Below are positions 22,077 to 34,641 of a DNA stretch of 64,000 nucleotides, in pieces (the stretch's first letter is position 1; every line of letters begins with the position of its first letter). The notes under the pieces are model-generated. The model did not search any database and was not told the DNA's origin. It saw nothing but the letters and a program-made list of their open reading frames with translations. Position numbers and translations under genes: made by a program. The stretch comes from Lactuca virosa (Eukaryota > Streptophyta > Magnoliopsida > Asterales > Asteraceae), in contig CAKMRJ010005412.1 of assembly GCA_928212115.1 (NCBI GenBank), positions 252,591,648-252,655,647 on the forward strand, read 5' to 3'.

Positions 22077-23578
22077 TGGTGGGATGTCAAGTCCACCAAG
22101 CAAATTACACCATTTGTTTGCAAATAAAACGTAATATAATGGTAAAAAGGGGTATCGATCCTCGGGGAAATGGTTGTATTCAATCACCAATGCAATCCAA
22201 TAAAACTAGTGTAAATAAACTAACTAACTACAATTAAACTAAAGGAGGGGGGGGTGTTGTGATTGCTTGAAAACTAAAAGACTTGAATAACAAAAAAGCT
22301 TGCAATTAAGCAAGATGATGAGATGCTCAAATATTGGAGAGAATTGGTTAACCAAGGCAATTCAACACAATGAACATTTATGTGTTTATCATTAGGATTC
22401 AACATGAAGCTTATCATTCATCCCAAATTGGTTATAGCAATCATGAAACATGATATGCCAAGATTCCTCATAGGTAGTATGGAGGTTGGGTAAGCCCATA
22501 ACACACCTTCTTAATCAAAATCAAAGATCCAATTGAAGCAATTGAACCCTAGAAGTTGATTAGCCTTAAGAATGGAGGAATCCCCAATTCCTAGAGGATG
22601 TCAATGCTTACACATCCATAAAGGAGTTATGATTCATAAGCTAGAGATGATTTCTACCATCATAAAGCCCTTGTTCTAAGTAAATTCAATGATTCAATGC
22701 TAAACCAAAGAAATAAACTAACAATTGCTTATGTAAGTACCAAGCTCATGATCAAAGCATTAAACAAGCATAGGAAATACGAACTAGAATCATAGACGTA
22801 AGATAAATGATAAATAAACATGAACCCTTCAAAAACCCACAAACATTCAAAGGTTTTAGTCAAGGCTAACCAAAATAGAGAAATTAGCCACTCATGGCAA
22901 TAGAATAACAATCACAAAAGTCTAATTGCATAAAGAAACTACCAATAACTTGGAAAGATGAAAAGAAATGAGTCTCAAGCTCCAAAATTGCCTTCTTCTG
23001 GTCTCTAATGGTGTAAAATCGAAGTCATAGCTGAAAGATCCAACCCCCAAGGTAAATGGCAAGCCAAATGACCAAAATGCCCAAAACTGGGCAGTTTCAC
23101 AGGTACCCGCGAGCATGAAAATCCACCCGCACGAATATTGCTGGAATGCTATTGGCTCATTTTTCCTCCACTAACCATTCCACTACCCAAGATTCCCTTG
23201 GTCCCCTCCATATCCCACATGATTCAAATTAACCAATCATCTTTTAGCTTCAAATATGGATGCTCCAAGCCCAAAATAACAAATCCATGACCCATCTTCA
23301 CAAGCCCACTTCATCCAAGTCTTTAGCTTTTTAAGCCCAAATCTCCTTTAATGGATCCGTAAAGCCCAATAACGCCTCGGAAGCCCACAAAGCCCATTCC
23401 AAGTTAATCCACAACCGTAACAAGCTCCAAAATCCTACAAAATTTCTCATGCAAAATAGAAAGTCCCCGATACGATCCATGATAAAGAAAAATAAAGAAT
23501 ATACAATGCAATACTAATAAAAAGAGCTAAAAATACTATAATAAACTAATAAAAATAAGGAAATAAAATAAGCTATCA
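22077..23578 (+). mobile_element. Solo LTR, family C copy 2, inside the family A LTR
   Basis: 1502 bp flanked by GCGCG (22072-22076) and GCGCA (23579-23583), a 4 of 5 duplication. It shares with the other two copies the GTATCGATCCTCGGGGA phrase near the left end and AATTGGTTATAGCAAT about 350 bases in. It ends GCTATCA. It interrupts recognisable family A sequence, so it is younger than that LTR. Confidence 0.65.
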
Positions 23579-24300
23579 GCGCACAGCCGCACGCACAAAC
23601 TAGATGCACGACGTGCACCGACACACCACCCAGATTTCGCCACGTGTCACTTTCTGCATGGAGCCACATCACCACCCCTGACCAATTGTACGACGCGCCC
23701 CCAACCATGTGCGCAACGTACACCCCAAAATTAGCTATAAATAGGCGACGATTTTCATTCATTTCTCACATATCTTTTCCTCCATAACCTCTCTGGAACT
23801 CTCTCGTACTCTTAGTCCTTTTACTTTCTAGTTTCCGGCTACTTTAGCGAGGTCCTGGAGCGGATGAGATATAGAGCTTTCGGATCAGGGTTCTGCCTGC
23901 ATAATTCCCGGTTTTCACTAGGATCCTATAAGTTAAGCTACACTTTCAGTGTAACTTATATTTATATTCATAGTCGTTGTTATGGATATATAAATAAGAT
24001 TTATCATTAATTCCAGCTATAATACCGATTTATCTACTTACGGGAGAGGTGTCTAGAATGGTCACGTTGGCTTGGTTGTTGGATTTCAGAAAGGCTATAC
24101 ATCGAAATGATCATGCCTCCTGATTGTCCGACCTGCCTAATCCTTATTTGATAGAACATTCGGTATTCATTGGGATTAGTGAAGAATCTAGTTTTCATTA
24201 TTGGATCATCATACAAATTAATAGGATAAAGTATTATAGGTTAATACTTGTTTGGCGCACTATCTTCCAGTTGAATCGTCAGTAGAATCGCCTAGATAAT

Positions 24301-24450
24301 TGTCAATCTTCCAAGTAATTGTCCAGGTGAATTACCTCACTATATTGTGTACTACAATATATATCCATAGATAGTTGTCAATCTTCCAAGTAATTGTCCA
24401 TGTGAGTTACCTCACTATATTGTGTACTATAATAAATATCCATGTATGTT
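24301..24450. repeat. 75-bp tandem duplication
   Basis: TGTCAATCTTCCAAGTAATT occurs at 24301 and 24376. The two 75-bp units differ at a few positions. It lies in the downstream part of the family A LTR. Confidence 0.85.
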
Positions 24451-24678
24451 AGGATATAAGAACCAGTAGGATAGGTTGGTAATATAGTATCTTTGGGCCT
24501 AATGTTATGCTTAAGTTAGTTGGAGGTGGTTGCAATATGTTATTAGGCAATTAGATTAGTTTAGTTAGTTTCCTGTTTGTGGACTATTTATCTGCTTGCA
24601 ATATATGTATTCATATGTTATGTGGATAGTCAAGGTAGCGAACCAGCTTTATGCTGAAGGCAAAGGGGTGAGTTAATG

Positions 24679-24805
24679 GCAATAGCAACTTAAGCGATTG
24701 TGAGCCTAGAAAAGGGCAATAGCAACTTAAGCGATTGTGAGCCTAAATACTCAAAAGGCGAGGTGATGCCAATAGCAACTTAAGCGATTATGAGCCTAGA
24801 TACTC
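24679..24805. repeat. Short tandem array in the family A LTR
   Basis: Three copies of GCAATAGCAACTTAAGCGAT-type sequence at about 24679, 24716 and 24768, just after the GTGAGTT motif and before TTCACTAAG. Confidence 0.8.
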
Positions 24806-25040
24806 GATATATGCATGTATATCTATTGTGGTATATGACATTTTAGGAAATTCACTAAGTTTCGTGTTTACCCAGTTGAATATAAATGTTTTTCAAGAAC
24901 TTCAAATGATTCGTAAGAAGTGCAAGGCTTAGCTGTACACATGCACATTCACAAAATGTTTCCGCACAATGTAACAATATTCTGATATATTTTAATAAAT
25001 AAAAAAGAAAATTTTGGGTTGAAAATCAGGACGTTAAACA

Positions 25041-26226
25041 ATATATGTCAAAGAGAAAAAAAAATCTTACAGTGGAAGACCATTCGTTTCCATTTTGCAA
25101 GTTGCAAAAACCTAATATATGTTATATTTTACAAGGTTTTAAATGTGTGAGGTGAAATGTAATCTTTACGAGTCACGTGATGTCATATTGTTTCTTAAAA
25201 TACGACTTAAGTCGGTATTTTTATATATTCAAATATTACTCAATTATGTTGAACAAATCGAATAGACATAAAAAGAAAGATCATACAATTATAGAGTTAT
25301 ATCAAATATATTATATTTTAAAAAAATATTATATCAACAACTACTAATAATAAATTAACAAAACTCAAGGGTTTAATGTTGAATAAGAAAAAAAATACAT
25401 CTTGAAAAAACTATTGTCATAGCATGCCCCTCCATCATTTTTGGGCACACTAGGCCCAGATAACACCATTGTTGCGATTCGCGAAGCTAGAGTCACGTGT
25501 TGTCGTCATCACAAATCTTGACGCGTCATGATGCGCCTTTTAGAACAATGATATTCGTAATAGATGTTAAAAACTTGATTGAAATATTATATCAACCCCC
25601 CCCCCCCCATTTTGTCATCGTTGTGATTATTTATCAACCCTTTAAAAATCTCGCCATCCGTGCAATAGTAGGTAGATCGGTACAGCTATGAAAACCTTGA
25701 TGCTCTATTTTGTTCTCAATTTCACTTAAGGAAAAAAGTGGAATAAAATAGAAGAAATGTATGTTCTTGAGTTTCTTTTTAAGGAAAAAAGGTAAAGAAG
25801 TGTGTTTTCGATTTTTTAAAGAGGTGAGCAAAAAAGAATAAAAAGAAAGAATATATATTTTTCTCTTGAAATTTATTCGCTCCGGTTTAACCTTATATGT
25901 ATGAATTCCCTCCCACTTCATTTATGTTCCTTCTTCTCCCTTCCTTTTGTTTTTAACCTTTGCTTATTAACTCCAGAACCAGGTGTAAACTTTGTTCTGT
26001 ATTCCTTATGTTTTATTTGATACGAATATTAAGGTGTCTAAGAAAGTTTTAAAAATGAACTTTCTAATTTATTATCGGTATGGAACCGATATAAGTTAAA
26101 ATGAAAGTTCAGATAATATTTTTTTTAAACAATGTATAGCGGTCTCACACCTGAGAAAAGTCATTCTGGATAAGTTACTCTCCCCCAACTTATCAAAAAA
26201 TCATTATTTCATTAAACCTAAAACTT
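25041..26226. other. Intergenic, no gene seen
   Basis: AT-rich with a C-run at about 25596. No coding frame, repeat end or splice structure was recognised. Confidence 0.4.
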
Positions 26227-27436
26227 TATTTTGTAACATTCAGTTTTGAGGTACATGATTTCGAGGTTTTCTTTAGCATTTGGATGTAATCACGACATGA
26301 GCAATGCCTCTCACGCCGTGAGGCAGTGTTAACTTGTTGACCTACTTTCTTTGATTCTCACAGCGTGAGCCCATGTTGCTTACGACGTGAGAGCGCCCTG
26401 ATGACCAAAACCCTAAATTTTTGGTATTTAATGAAATGAGAGGGCTAGGGTTGTTCACCCTCAGCCTCCCTCACACTCTAAGCCTCCATAAACCCTGATA
26501 TCAATCATTCTTGAAGCCCTTAATCATTTTGGTGCACTTTCTAGCTTGAAGAATGAGAAAATAAGAGGAAAGAAGTGCTCTAGTGGTGGAGTGGGCAAAG
26601 TATCATCATCATCATCATCTTTTCTTGTTGTTCGACCTTTGTAAGTATCAAAAGTTCAAGCTTTATGGCATATTATGGGTAGATCTAGGATTTTGTCCAT
26701 ATTTCTTCATGTTAAGCATGCTTGAGTGAAGTAAATCCATAAAGTTAGCAACTTTATGGATTCCAAAGGTTCCTTGATCATCATATTGTCTATACCTAGA
26801 AGTTGGAGTGGTATAAGAGCCATGCATGAGAGTTTTATGAATATTTTCCACTTTTTGACCTAGAATGGGTTGGGTCATGCATGGTGCAAGCATGGGCATA
26901 AAGCAAACATTTTTATGGACCTTAGGGGTCCCCTTTAGCTTCTAGATGAGATGGATTCAATGGCTTAATGGAATAAGGACTTAAAACATTGATTTTTGGC
27001 TTCAGACTGAAGTCACGATGTGAGACATAAGGTCTCAGGAAGTGACAACGGAAAAACCCGCGAATGAGTTGTCTGAGCCTGGAGTGAGTTGCTGGAATCG
27101 GACCTGGTCGACTCTCACGACGTGACCAAGGAATGGTCACGACGTGAGACCTTATATTAGGGTTTTGTCCAATGGATTTAACCCAATTGACTATTGACTT
27201 TGACCAAGTTTGACTTAGGGGTATTTCGAGTATTTTGATCTGTAATCTGAGATTTGGTCACTCTTATTTGTAAAGTGACCGGTAGAGTTGGTTTCGGAGC
27301 AGCATGTTGTTTCAATTTTTACCCGTCTATGAGGTGAGTTTTCTCACTGTATCCATGGGTCGAAGGCACCAATTTCGACCCATTATTATGTATCTATGAT
27401 GATAGCTTCTATGTGGCTTATATGTGTTTGTATCTT

Positions 27437-27558
27437 GGGTTGAAATATACCCCATGGCGGGGCCCACTATCGTATTTTCGGGTTGAAATAAACCCCAAAG
27501 CGGGGCCCACTATTGTATTATTGGGTTGAAAGATACCTTAGGGCAGGGCCCATATATA
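27437..27558. repeat. 43-bp minisatellite in the Gypsy LTR, cut by the Copia insertion
   Basis: GGGTTGAAA recurs at 27437, 27480 and 27523 (exactly 43 bp apart), each followed by a GGGGCCCACTAT-like stretch. A diverged continuation (GAGTTGAAATACACCCCAAG) appears right after the Copia element at about 36361. Confidence 0.85.
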
Positions 27559-28383
27559 TGTTGGATTAGGTGTCTAAGACCATAAATATAATTGCTATAT
27601 ACTTGAATTGATAATAGCACAGTCCTTTTGGGTTGCCCTCAAACCTAACAATTGGACAGAATGACTTTTGGAGAGAGAGACTGATTTATTATTTGATTAA
27701 TAAATTAAAATAAATAGTTTTATTAATATATTAGGAGAATAATATATTAATTATAAATAGTAATATTTAATTATAAATTAATCAGAAATTAATTGGAATT
27801 AATTTTGGGATTAATTGGATTAATTAAGGGACTATTTTGTTATTTATTAATAGTTGAGATAGGAAGGCTCTAGAACCTCTTGAAAGAGGTGGACGAAAAT
27901 CTCTAGGGAAACCCTAGGAGATTTCGTCCAAGGCCCTAAGGTAAAGGGATTGTGTTGTTTGGTCACTAAGCAAAGGGATCTAGGGCATATCCCTTAAACC
28001 CTTGATTTGGCACCAAGTTTCCTCAACTATATAAAGAGCTTTTTCGCCCTTGATTTTGTCCATGCCTTCCCTCCACAAGCTTTGGACGAAATTCCCTCCT
28101 CTCTCCTAAGTCATTCTCTTGCTAGTTGGGTGTGATTTTATTAGAGGCACGACACTTGTGGTGCTTGCTTCCAAGAGATCTTCAAAGGAATTTCTAGTTG
28201 TTTGCTATAACAACTAAAAGGTATGAAACCTTTTCAATAGTATTTTCGAAAATATACTAGGGTTCTTAGGGTTTCTTTTAGATGTTCTTAGTTATAGGTT
28301 CAATAGAGAAAACATAGATCTTGTTTTAGGTTGCATGCACACTTAAGAGTTTTGAGTTTGTTTGTTTTGCCTAAAACCCATCA
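27559..28383 (+). repeat. Left LTR of the Copia element
   Basis: TG...CA ends. TATATAAA at 28028-28035 is a likely TATA box. A near-perfect 18-bp stem with a short loop lies at 27891-27929 (GGACGAAA arm against TTTCGTCC arm), upstream of the TATA box. Confidence 0.92.
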
Positions 28384-28384
28384 G

Positions 28385-28396
28385 TGGTATCAGAGC
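28385..28396 (+). promoter_or_regulatory. Copia primer-binding site
   Basis: TGGTATCAGAGC, complementary to the 3' end of plant initiator methionine tRNA, one base after the left LTR. Confidence 0.9.
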
Positions 28397-29383
28397 ATTT
28401 GGTTTGTTTTCTGTTGAATAGCTATAATAGAAGAATAGATCAATTAGGGGTTATAAAAATTAAACCCTAAAAGGTCATGAATTTCGACGAGGGTTAGGGT
28501 TTTAGAAACCCTAGCCCCCTTCCCTAAGTTTTTGAAAACCCTAGCCTTCCTCCCCAAGTATTTTTGAAATATGGTAGGATTATTAGGGTTTTTCAAATTT
28601 GGTAATTATCATTTTACTTGCCTAAAAAGAGATAAGTAAAATTGGAATAAATCCTATAAGGGGGTATAAGGAAACTGCCTATAAAATGGTAGTGTAATGG
28701 GTGTCCACTCTCACCCACCGCTTCCTTGATTGGTGGAGGGTCGTTAGCAGAAAATGACTTGATAGGACATTAATTCTCATTTAATAAGTATAATGAAATA
28801 AAGTAACTAAATTATTTTATAAAATCCCGTTCTTAGTTACTTTAGAAAAATGTGAAAAGTATGATAACCCATGAAATTACACATTGCACTTTATAAGTCA
28901 TTAGTGGAGTGTGTGTGGTTAACCAATACACTAATAGGGACTAATAAAGAGTTGCAATGTGTATCTCATAAATTATCAATGTTGATGGAGTGTGTGTGGT
29001 TTACCAACACATCAATTGAGATGATAAACGACATTGAGGTTACCAAGCACGTTTGCATGGTTATTCACATCTTGTTGGTGATCCTTGGTATCCCAGTCAC
29101 AAATAGATATGCATAATTTGAGATTAAACATGCATTGAATAGGTTCAATGAACCTTAAAAGACCTAGGAATTTCACCAAACTTAATTTCTTTAAAAAAAA
29201 TCGTTTTCCATTGGTGGAATTGGTAAATCGTCATTTACCTACCTTTATAAAATTTACAATTAGATTATGGAATCCCTTTTCTAAGTTGTGAATTATATAG
29301 TTGGATCCTAGCCTTAATATTTCATTTTGGGTTGCTATATTAAGGATTATTCTTATCTAACTAAAACTACCTTCTTTTTACAC
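28397..29383 (+). other. Copia leader between primer-binding site and gag
   Basis: No ORF. It contains two diverged copies of a TGGAGTGTGTGTGGTT-containing segment (about 28904 and 28986) and AAACCCTAG-type repeats (about 28505-28550). Confidence 0.6.
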
Positions 29384-31587
29384 ATGTCTACTCCAACTGA
29401 TGCTTCTGCTTCCTCCTCCTCCAACCACCACAACTTCTCCTTGCTCTCAATCTGCTCCAAAGTTACATTGGATGGTTACAATTACAATGATTGGATACAG
29501 AACATTAATATGGCCCTTCGTTTCGAGAACAAAGAGTATGTTCTCGAGAAATAACTCAATGAAATTGACGAAGAGAAGGCCACCCCTGAAGAAATTTCCG
29601 CGTACAAGAAACACTACGATGATGCAACAAAAGTTGCTTGCATCATGGTCGCCACCATGACTCTTGATTTGTAGAGTTTTATGAGGATTACTGGCCATAT
29701 GAGATAAACAAGGACCTTATGGAAAAGTACCATAAGCGAGCTCGTCAAGAAAAGTACGATGTGGTAAAGTCCCTCATAGCAAGCGAAATGAAAGATGGAG
29801 AGTCTGTTAGTAGTCACGTGCAAAGAATGCAACGATACATGGATTGCCTTATTAGGCTAAATGTGCACTTTGACGAGGAGTTGGCTATTGACATAGTCCT
29901 AAACTCCTTACCAAGTTATTATGATCAAATCATCTTGACCTATCATTTGAACAACAGTGAGATTACATTGGCCAATTGCAAAACCTACTGCAGACTGCTG
30001 AGGCAGGAATGAAGGGTAAGAACTCAAACCTTAATCTTGCTAGTGCTCCCGTTCTGGCCATTGGTCAAGGAAAGGGGAAGAAGAGGAAAGGTCCTTCCAA
30101 GCAGAACTGGAAGGGCAAGGTCCATGTTGGGTCATCTAGTAGTGGCCCAAAGGCCAAGCCCAGTTCTGACACTCCTCATTCTTCTGATCCCAAGGAGGTC
30201 ACTTGCTTTTACTGCAACGATAAGGGGCATTGGAAACGAAGCTGCCTGAAGTATCTGGAAGACATCAAGGATGGTAAAGTGAATCCATATTATGTAGGTA
30301 TATACATTATTTTATATAATGACTCATCATCTTCTCGTTCTTGGGTCCTTGATACAGGATGTGGATTTCATATTTTTTCTGATTTGCAGGGGATAAGAGA
30401 AAGTGAGGAGGTGGAGCACGGAAGAATGAAGATGATCATGGGGAATAGTCGGTCTTCACATGTTACCAAGATTGGCGTTTATATTCTAGTGCTTAGTAAT
30501 GGTGTTGGTTTAGATTTAATAAATTGTTGCTACTCATCAGAAATGACAAGAAACATTATCTATTTTCATGCATTGTTCAGACAAGGGTTTAGATATTCTT
30601 TTGATGATTTTAATGGTTCTATTTCTGCTTATAAAAATGTTGTTTTTTATTTTGAAGCTTTACCTTGTGATGGTGTGTATGAAACTATAATGTTTGTTGA
30701 TAATTTAGGCAATAATGTTTTTCATATTGATTCGTCTAATGGTATAGACAAAGCGTACTTGTGGCATTGTCGACTTAGACACATTAACAAGAAACACATT
30801 GCCCAACTCCAAAAGGATGGAGTGTTGGAATCATTTGACTTAAGGTCAGATGATACATGTGAATCTTGTCTTTTGGGAAAGATGACAAAATCACGTTTCA
30901 TTGGATCTTATGAAATAGGTGAATGTTTGTTAGATCTCATACATACAGATGTATGTGGACCTTTCAGATCATCCACAAGGGATGCTAATCGATTCTATGT
31001 CACTTTTACAGATGATTATAGCATATATGGTTATATCTACTTAATCAAGCATAAGTCAGAAACCTTTGAAAAGTTCAAAGAGTTCAAACAAGAAGTCGAG
31101 AATCAATTGGGCAGGAAGATAAAGATGCTTAGGTCCGATAGAGGCGAACAATATCTTAGTATCGAGTTCAACGACTATCTGAATGAATGTAGAATAGTTT
31201 CATAATTAAATCCTCCTAGGACACCCCAGTTAAATGGTGTAGCTGAGAGGCGTAATTGGACCCTGTTGGACATGGTTCGTTCCAAGATGAGTCGTGCTTC
31301 ACTTCTAATTCATTTATGGGGGTATGCCTTAGAGACAGTCACCCACATCCTCAATCTTGTCCCTACAAAGAAAGTTTCCAAAACACCTCACGAAACATGG
31401 AGAGGAAAGTTCCCTCGTTAGCACATATCAAAGTCTGGGGTTGTGAAGCTTTCGTAAGACGAGAGACTCATGACAAGCTAGCAGCTAGAAGTGAGAGGTG
31501 TATTTTCATTGGTTACCCAAAGCATTCATTTGGATATTTGTTCTACAGGCCCAGTGAGAGCGTGGTCTTTATAGCACGACGAGGAGT

Positions 31588-31625
<38 letters not shown>

Positions 31626-33127
31626 CTCATATTCAAAGAGGACAGTGGGAGTACCATTGACCTTGAAGAAATTCAAGACTCAACCAGTGATGGAACCTTA
31701 GATGGTACTAGCACTCAACAAGAGGAAGAGGTTCATGTTGAACCGATAGACCAGTCATTACCTCTCAGACGTTCCAGTAGAGTTAGAGTGCCACCTCAGA
31801 TTTATGGTTTCCATATAACTGCAGAAGGTGATACGTTTATTAGTGATCAAACATTGATAAATTTGGATGAGCCGACTAGCTACAAGGAAGCAATGGCAGG
31901 CCCTGAGGCTGCTAAATGGAATGGGGCAATGGACAGCGAGATCAAGTCCATGTATGACAACCAATTTTGGAATTTGGTTGATAATATACCAGGTTGAAAG
32001 ACAGTTGGGTGCAAATGGATCTTCAAAAAGAAGATAAACATGGATGTAAAGGTATACACACCTTTAAGGCTTAACTGGTTGCGAAGGGCTTTACTCAAAC
32101 CCTAGGGGTTGACTATGATGAGACCTTATCACCAGTAGCCAAGATAAAATCTATCCGGATAATGCTCGCCATAACTGCTTTTCATGACTATGAATATTGT
32201 TAGATGGACGTCAAAACCACTTTCCTTAACAAGAAGTTGGCTAAATATGTTTACATGAGTCAGCCAGAGGGTTTTGTAAATGAAAAGTTTCCAAATAGAG
32301 TGTGTAAGCTTGATAAATCCATCTATGGATTAAAACAGGTGTCTCGCACTTGGAATCTTTGCTTTCATGAAAAAGTCAAAGAGTTTGGTTTCTGTAGGAG
32401 TGGAGATGAGCCGTGTGCTTATATCAAGGCTATTGGGAGTATAGTGACTTTTCTGTTGTTGTATGTCGATTACATACTACTCATGGGAAATGACATTCCA
32501 ACTGTGCAAGAGGTTAATTCTTGTCTTGGAAAGTGTTTTGCCATGAAAGACCTTGAAGAAGCAGCCTATATTCTTGGGATAAGAATCTTTAGAGATAAAA
32601 AGATGAGACTAATTGGACTTAGTCAAAGTACGTACTTGGATAAAGTACTGAAGAGGTTTAGTATGGAGAATTCCAAGAAAAGGAGAGATACCTATGCAGA
32701 GCATTACCAAACTGAGTAAGACTCAAAGCCCTAGTACATATGAAGAGATAGCTTATATGAGTCGGGTACATTACGCTTCAGCTATAGGGTCGATCATGTA
32801 CGCTATGATATGTACTCACCCTGATGTGTCCTTTGCTTTGAGCATGGTCAGTTGCTATCAGGGAAAGCCCGATAAGGCCTACTGGACTGCGGTTAAGAAC
32901 ATTCTCAAGTATATACAGAGGACGAAGGACATGGTTCTTGTCCTTGGTGGCAGTGATACATTGAGAGTGAGTGGGTACAATGACGCTAGCTTTCATACAG
33001 ACAAAGAAAACTTTCGTTCTCAGTCGGGATGGGTGTTCACTCTAAACGGTGGAGCGATAACTTGGAAGCGTTCCAAACAGGATACAGTGGCTGATTCGAC
33101 CTGCAAATCAGAGTACATAGATGCAAG

Positions 33128-34305
33128 CAGTGTTGCAAATATCGGCCTAGGCGGCCGATTAATCGGCGCCTAGGCGCTTGGCGGTCCTCTACTGTCGATG
33201 TTTATAGCTAATCGGACTATATAATCAGACGTGGTCAAAGTCGGTCAAAGACGGGTCTAGTCGGGTCTAGGTGCCCAAATCGGTCAACCAAGTCAACGTA
33301 ATTTAAAAAAATTTAAGGGCAAAATTGTCAAAATGTAACAATTACTTCTAGGGTTAACTTACGATTTCTCATTTGATGCACTAAAAAAAATCGACATTCT
33401 CTCTGGACTCAAACCAAGAACGAGAACGAAAGATGTGAAATCGGCGCATCTTCTTCTTCCGTTCACCTTCGACTTTAGCTCCGACCTCCGGTTCGTCATC
33501 ACCTTCGAGCAACGATGTCGCAGTCCCCTTCCAAGCTCCAGTTATCATCACATTTGACAACGATTCTTGTTCACGAAGTTCTCAGCTCCAAAATCAGCTC
33601 CTCTTACGACTACAACTCCTCTCATCGACACTAATCGAGTTATCCAGCAAAGGTTAATTTTACTTCTCTATGAAACTTCTTCTGTTAACAACAATTTATC
33701 CAGAATTTGTTGAAAAATAGCATTTGACAGCTTTTCTGTTAAGAAATTTACTGATTTTAGGATTGATGTTACTCAAAGTTACATTACAAAGGAAGGAGAT
33801 GAAAAGGAAAAACCCAGTGAAGAACAGTTTAGTAATTTCAGAGTGAAGTTAGTGGATTTGACTATTGTGACTCGATCTTATTTTGAGAATTTGGTGAGGG
33901 CTCTACAGAGTGGGCTTTCGGAGGTTGGAAAAAGTGGAAGTGGTTCGGACCAGGGTGCAGCAGGTGGTTCCAAGGGTCGAACCAGGGGGAACGGTGGTGC
34001 TGATGGTTCGAAGAGGATGAAGATCACAATGAGGGTTGGTGAATCGTCGAGTGGTGATTATGATTTGTGAAAAAATTTAAGCTTTGATTATGTTTGGGGA
34101 TGTTTGATAGATTTGAATTGTATGCACATGTATTTTGGGTTTCTCCTTTTATTAATGTTATATTTAATGTTATATTCTTAGGATTAATGTTATATTTAAT
34201 AGTTTTTTAATAGTTTTTTTAATAATTAATGGTCCCCGATTAATCCCCATCTAGCTGATTAATCGCTTGACCCAAGTCCATCGCCGAACGATTTCTGCAA
34301 CCTTG
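33128..34305. mobile_element. hAT family 1 copy 2, enlarged, carrying a possible captured gene fragment
   Basis: Ends CAGTGTTGCAAATATCGG and CGATTTCTGCAACCTTG, flanked by GATGCAAG (33120-33127) and GCTGCAAG (34306-34313), a 7 of 8 duplication. It has the same CCGATTAATCG subterminal sequence as copies at 528 and 13549, but is 1178 bp rather than 420-454 bp. The extra sequence (about 33400-34140) looks like exons of a host gene. It splits the Copia RNase H between two conserved blocks, so it is younger than the Copia element. Confidence 0.8.
33500..34070 (+). pseudogene. Gene-like fragment inside the hAT, unrecognised
   Basis: An ATG at 33513 opens a short frame (MSQSPSKLQLSSHL...). A donor-like CAAAGGTTAAT at about 33650 and an acceptor-like TTTTAGG at about 33760 suggest an intron. 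Then an open frame reads IDVTQSYITKEGDEKEKPSEEQ, continuing through VKLVDLTIVTRSYFENLVRALQ to a Gly/Ser-rich tail ending SSGDYDL at 34067. The composition is that of a real plant gene (C- and T-rich leader, GC-richer than the host DNA), unlike transposon core. I do not recognise the family. The first frame meets a TAA before the putative donor, so the fragment may already be broken. Confidence 0.45.
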
Positions 34306-34641
34306 GCTGCAAGTGAAGCATCAAAGGAGGCAACTTGGTTGAAGAACTTCATCAGTGACCTCGAAGTTGTCCCGACCATTCAGGAGCCAATGGAACTTTT
34401 TTGTGATAATGAAGGAGCGGTTACCTTAACTAAGGAACCAAGAGATCATGGCAGATCAAGACATAACGACAGAAAATACCATTTCATCAGACATAGAGTA
34501 GACGAATGTCCCTTTATAGTGAAGAGGGTATCATCAGAAGAGAATCATGTAGATCCTTTGATGAAGGCTCTGAGTAGGGTCAAGCACAGTCAACATGCTA
34601 GGATCATTGGTCTTAGAGATGATATTAGTTTTAGTAGTTAG

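Larger units (their letters stand above)
21505..25040 (+). mobile_element. Family A LTR, plus orientation, carrying a family C insertion
   Basis: Matches the reverse complement of 18650-20844: CTGACTCCATAAGAGGAAAT, AATAAAGTCAAAATTA and AACGGAGCTCGTACGAAA all have close counterparts there. Downstream of the insertion come GC-rich motifs (23580-23720), a TATA box CTATAAATAGG (about 23734-23744), a leader, GGGGTGAGTT (24665-24674), tandem repeats (24679-24805), TTCACTAAG (24851-24859) and an end like GACGTTAAA, probably a mutated GACGTTACA. Ends are approximate. No internal region adjoins it. Confidence 0.5.
29384..34641 (+). pseudogene. Copia gag-pol remnant
   Basis: Gag starts MSTPTDASAS at 29384 and is cut by a stop near 29552. 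The zinc knuckle CFYCNDKGHWKRSC is at about 30204-30245. The protease motif is DTGC (about 30350). The GAG-pre-integrase block has WHCRLRHINKKH and CESC. Integrase continues with HTDVCGPF and SDRGEQY and stops at 31203. Reverse transcriptase (about 31900-32690) has MDVKTTFLNKK, and YVDY in place of the catalytic YVDD. RNase H (about 32720 on) has DASFHTDKENFRSQSG, runs to YIDAS and resumes after the hAT at 34314 with EASKEATWLKNF. A GA microsatellite (about 31590-31622) lies between integrase and reverse transcriptase. Stops, shifts and the mutated active site make it inactive. Confidence 0.9.

Noticed and set aside
21923..22183. Protein with a YIYIYI tail
   Set aside because: Translation of the AT microsatellite.
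30030..31205. Intact Copia polyprotein
   Set aside because: Gag is cut by a stop, integrase stops at 31203, the reverse transcriptase motif is YVDY, and RNase H is split by a hAT.
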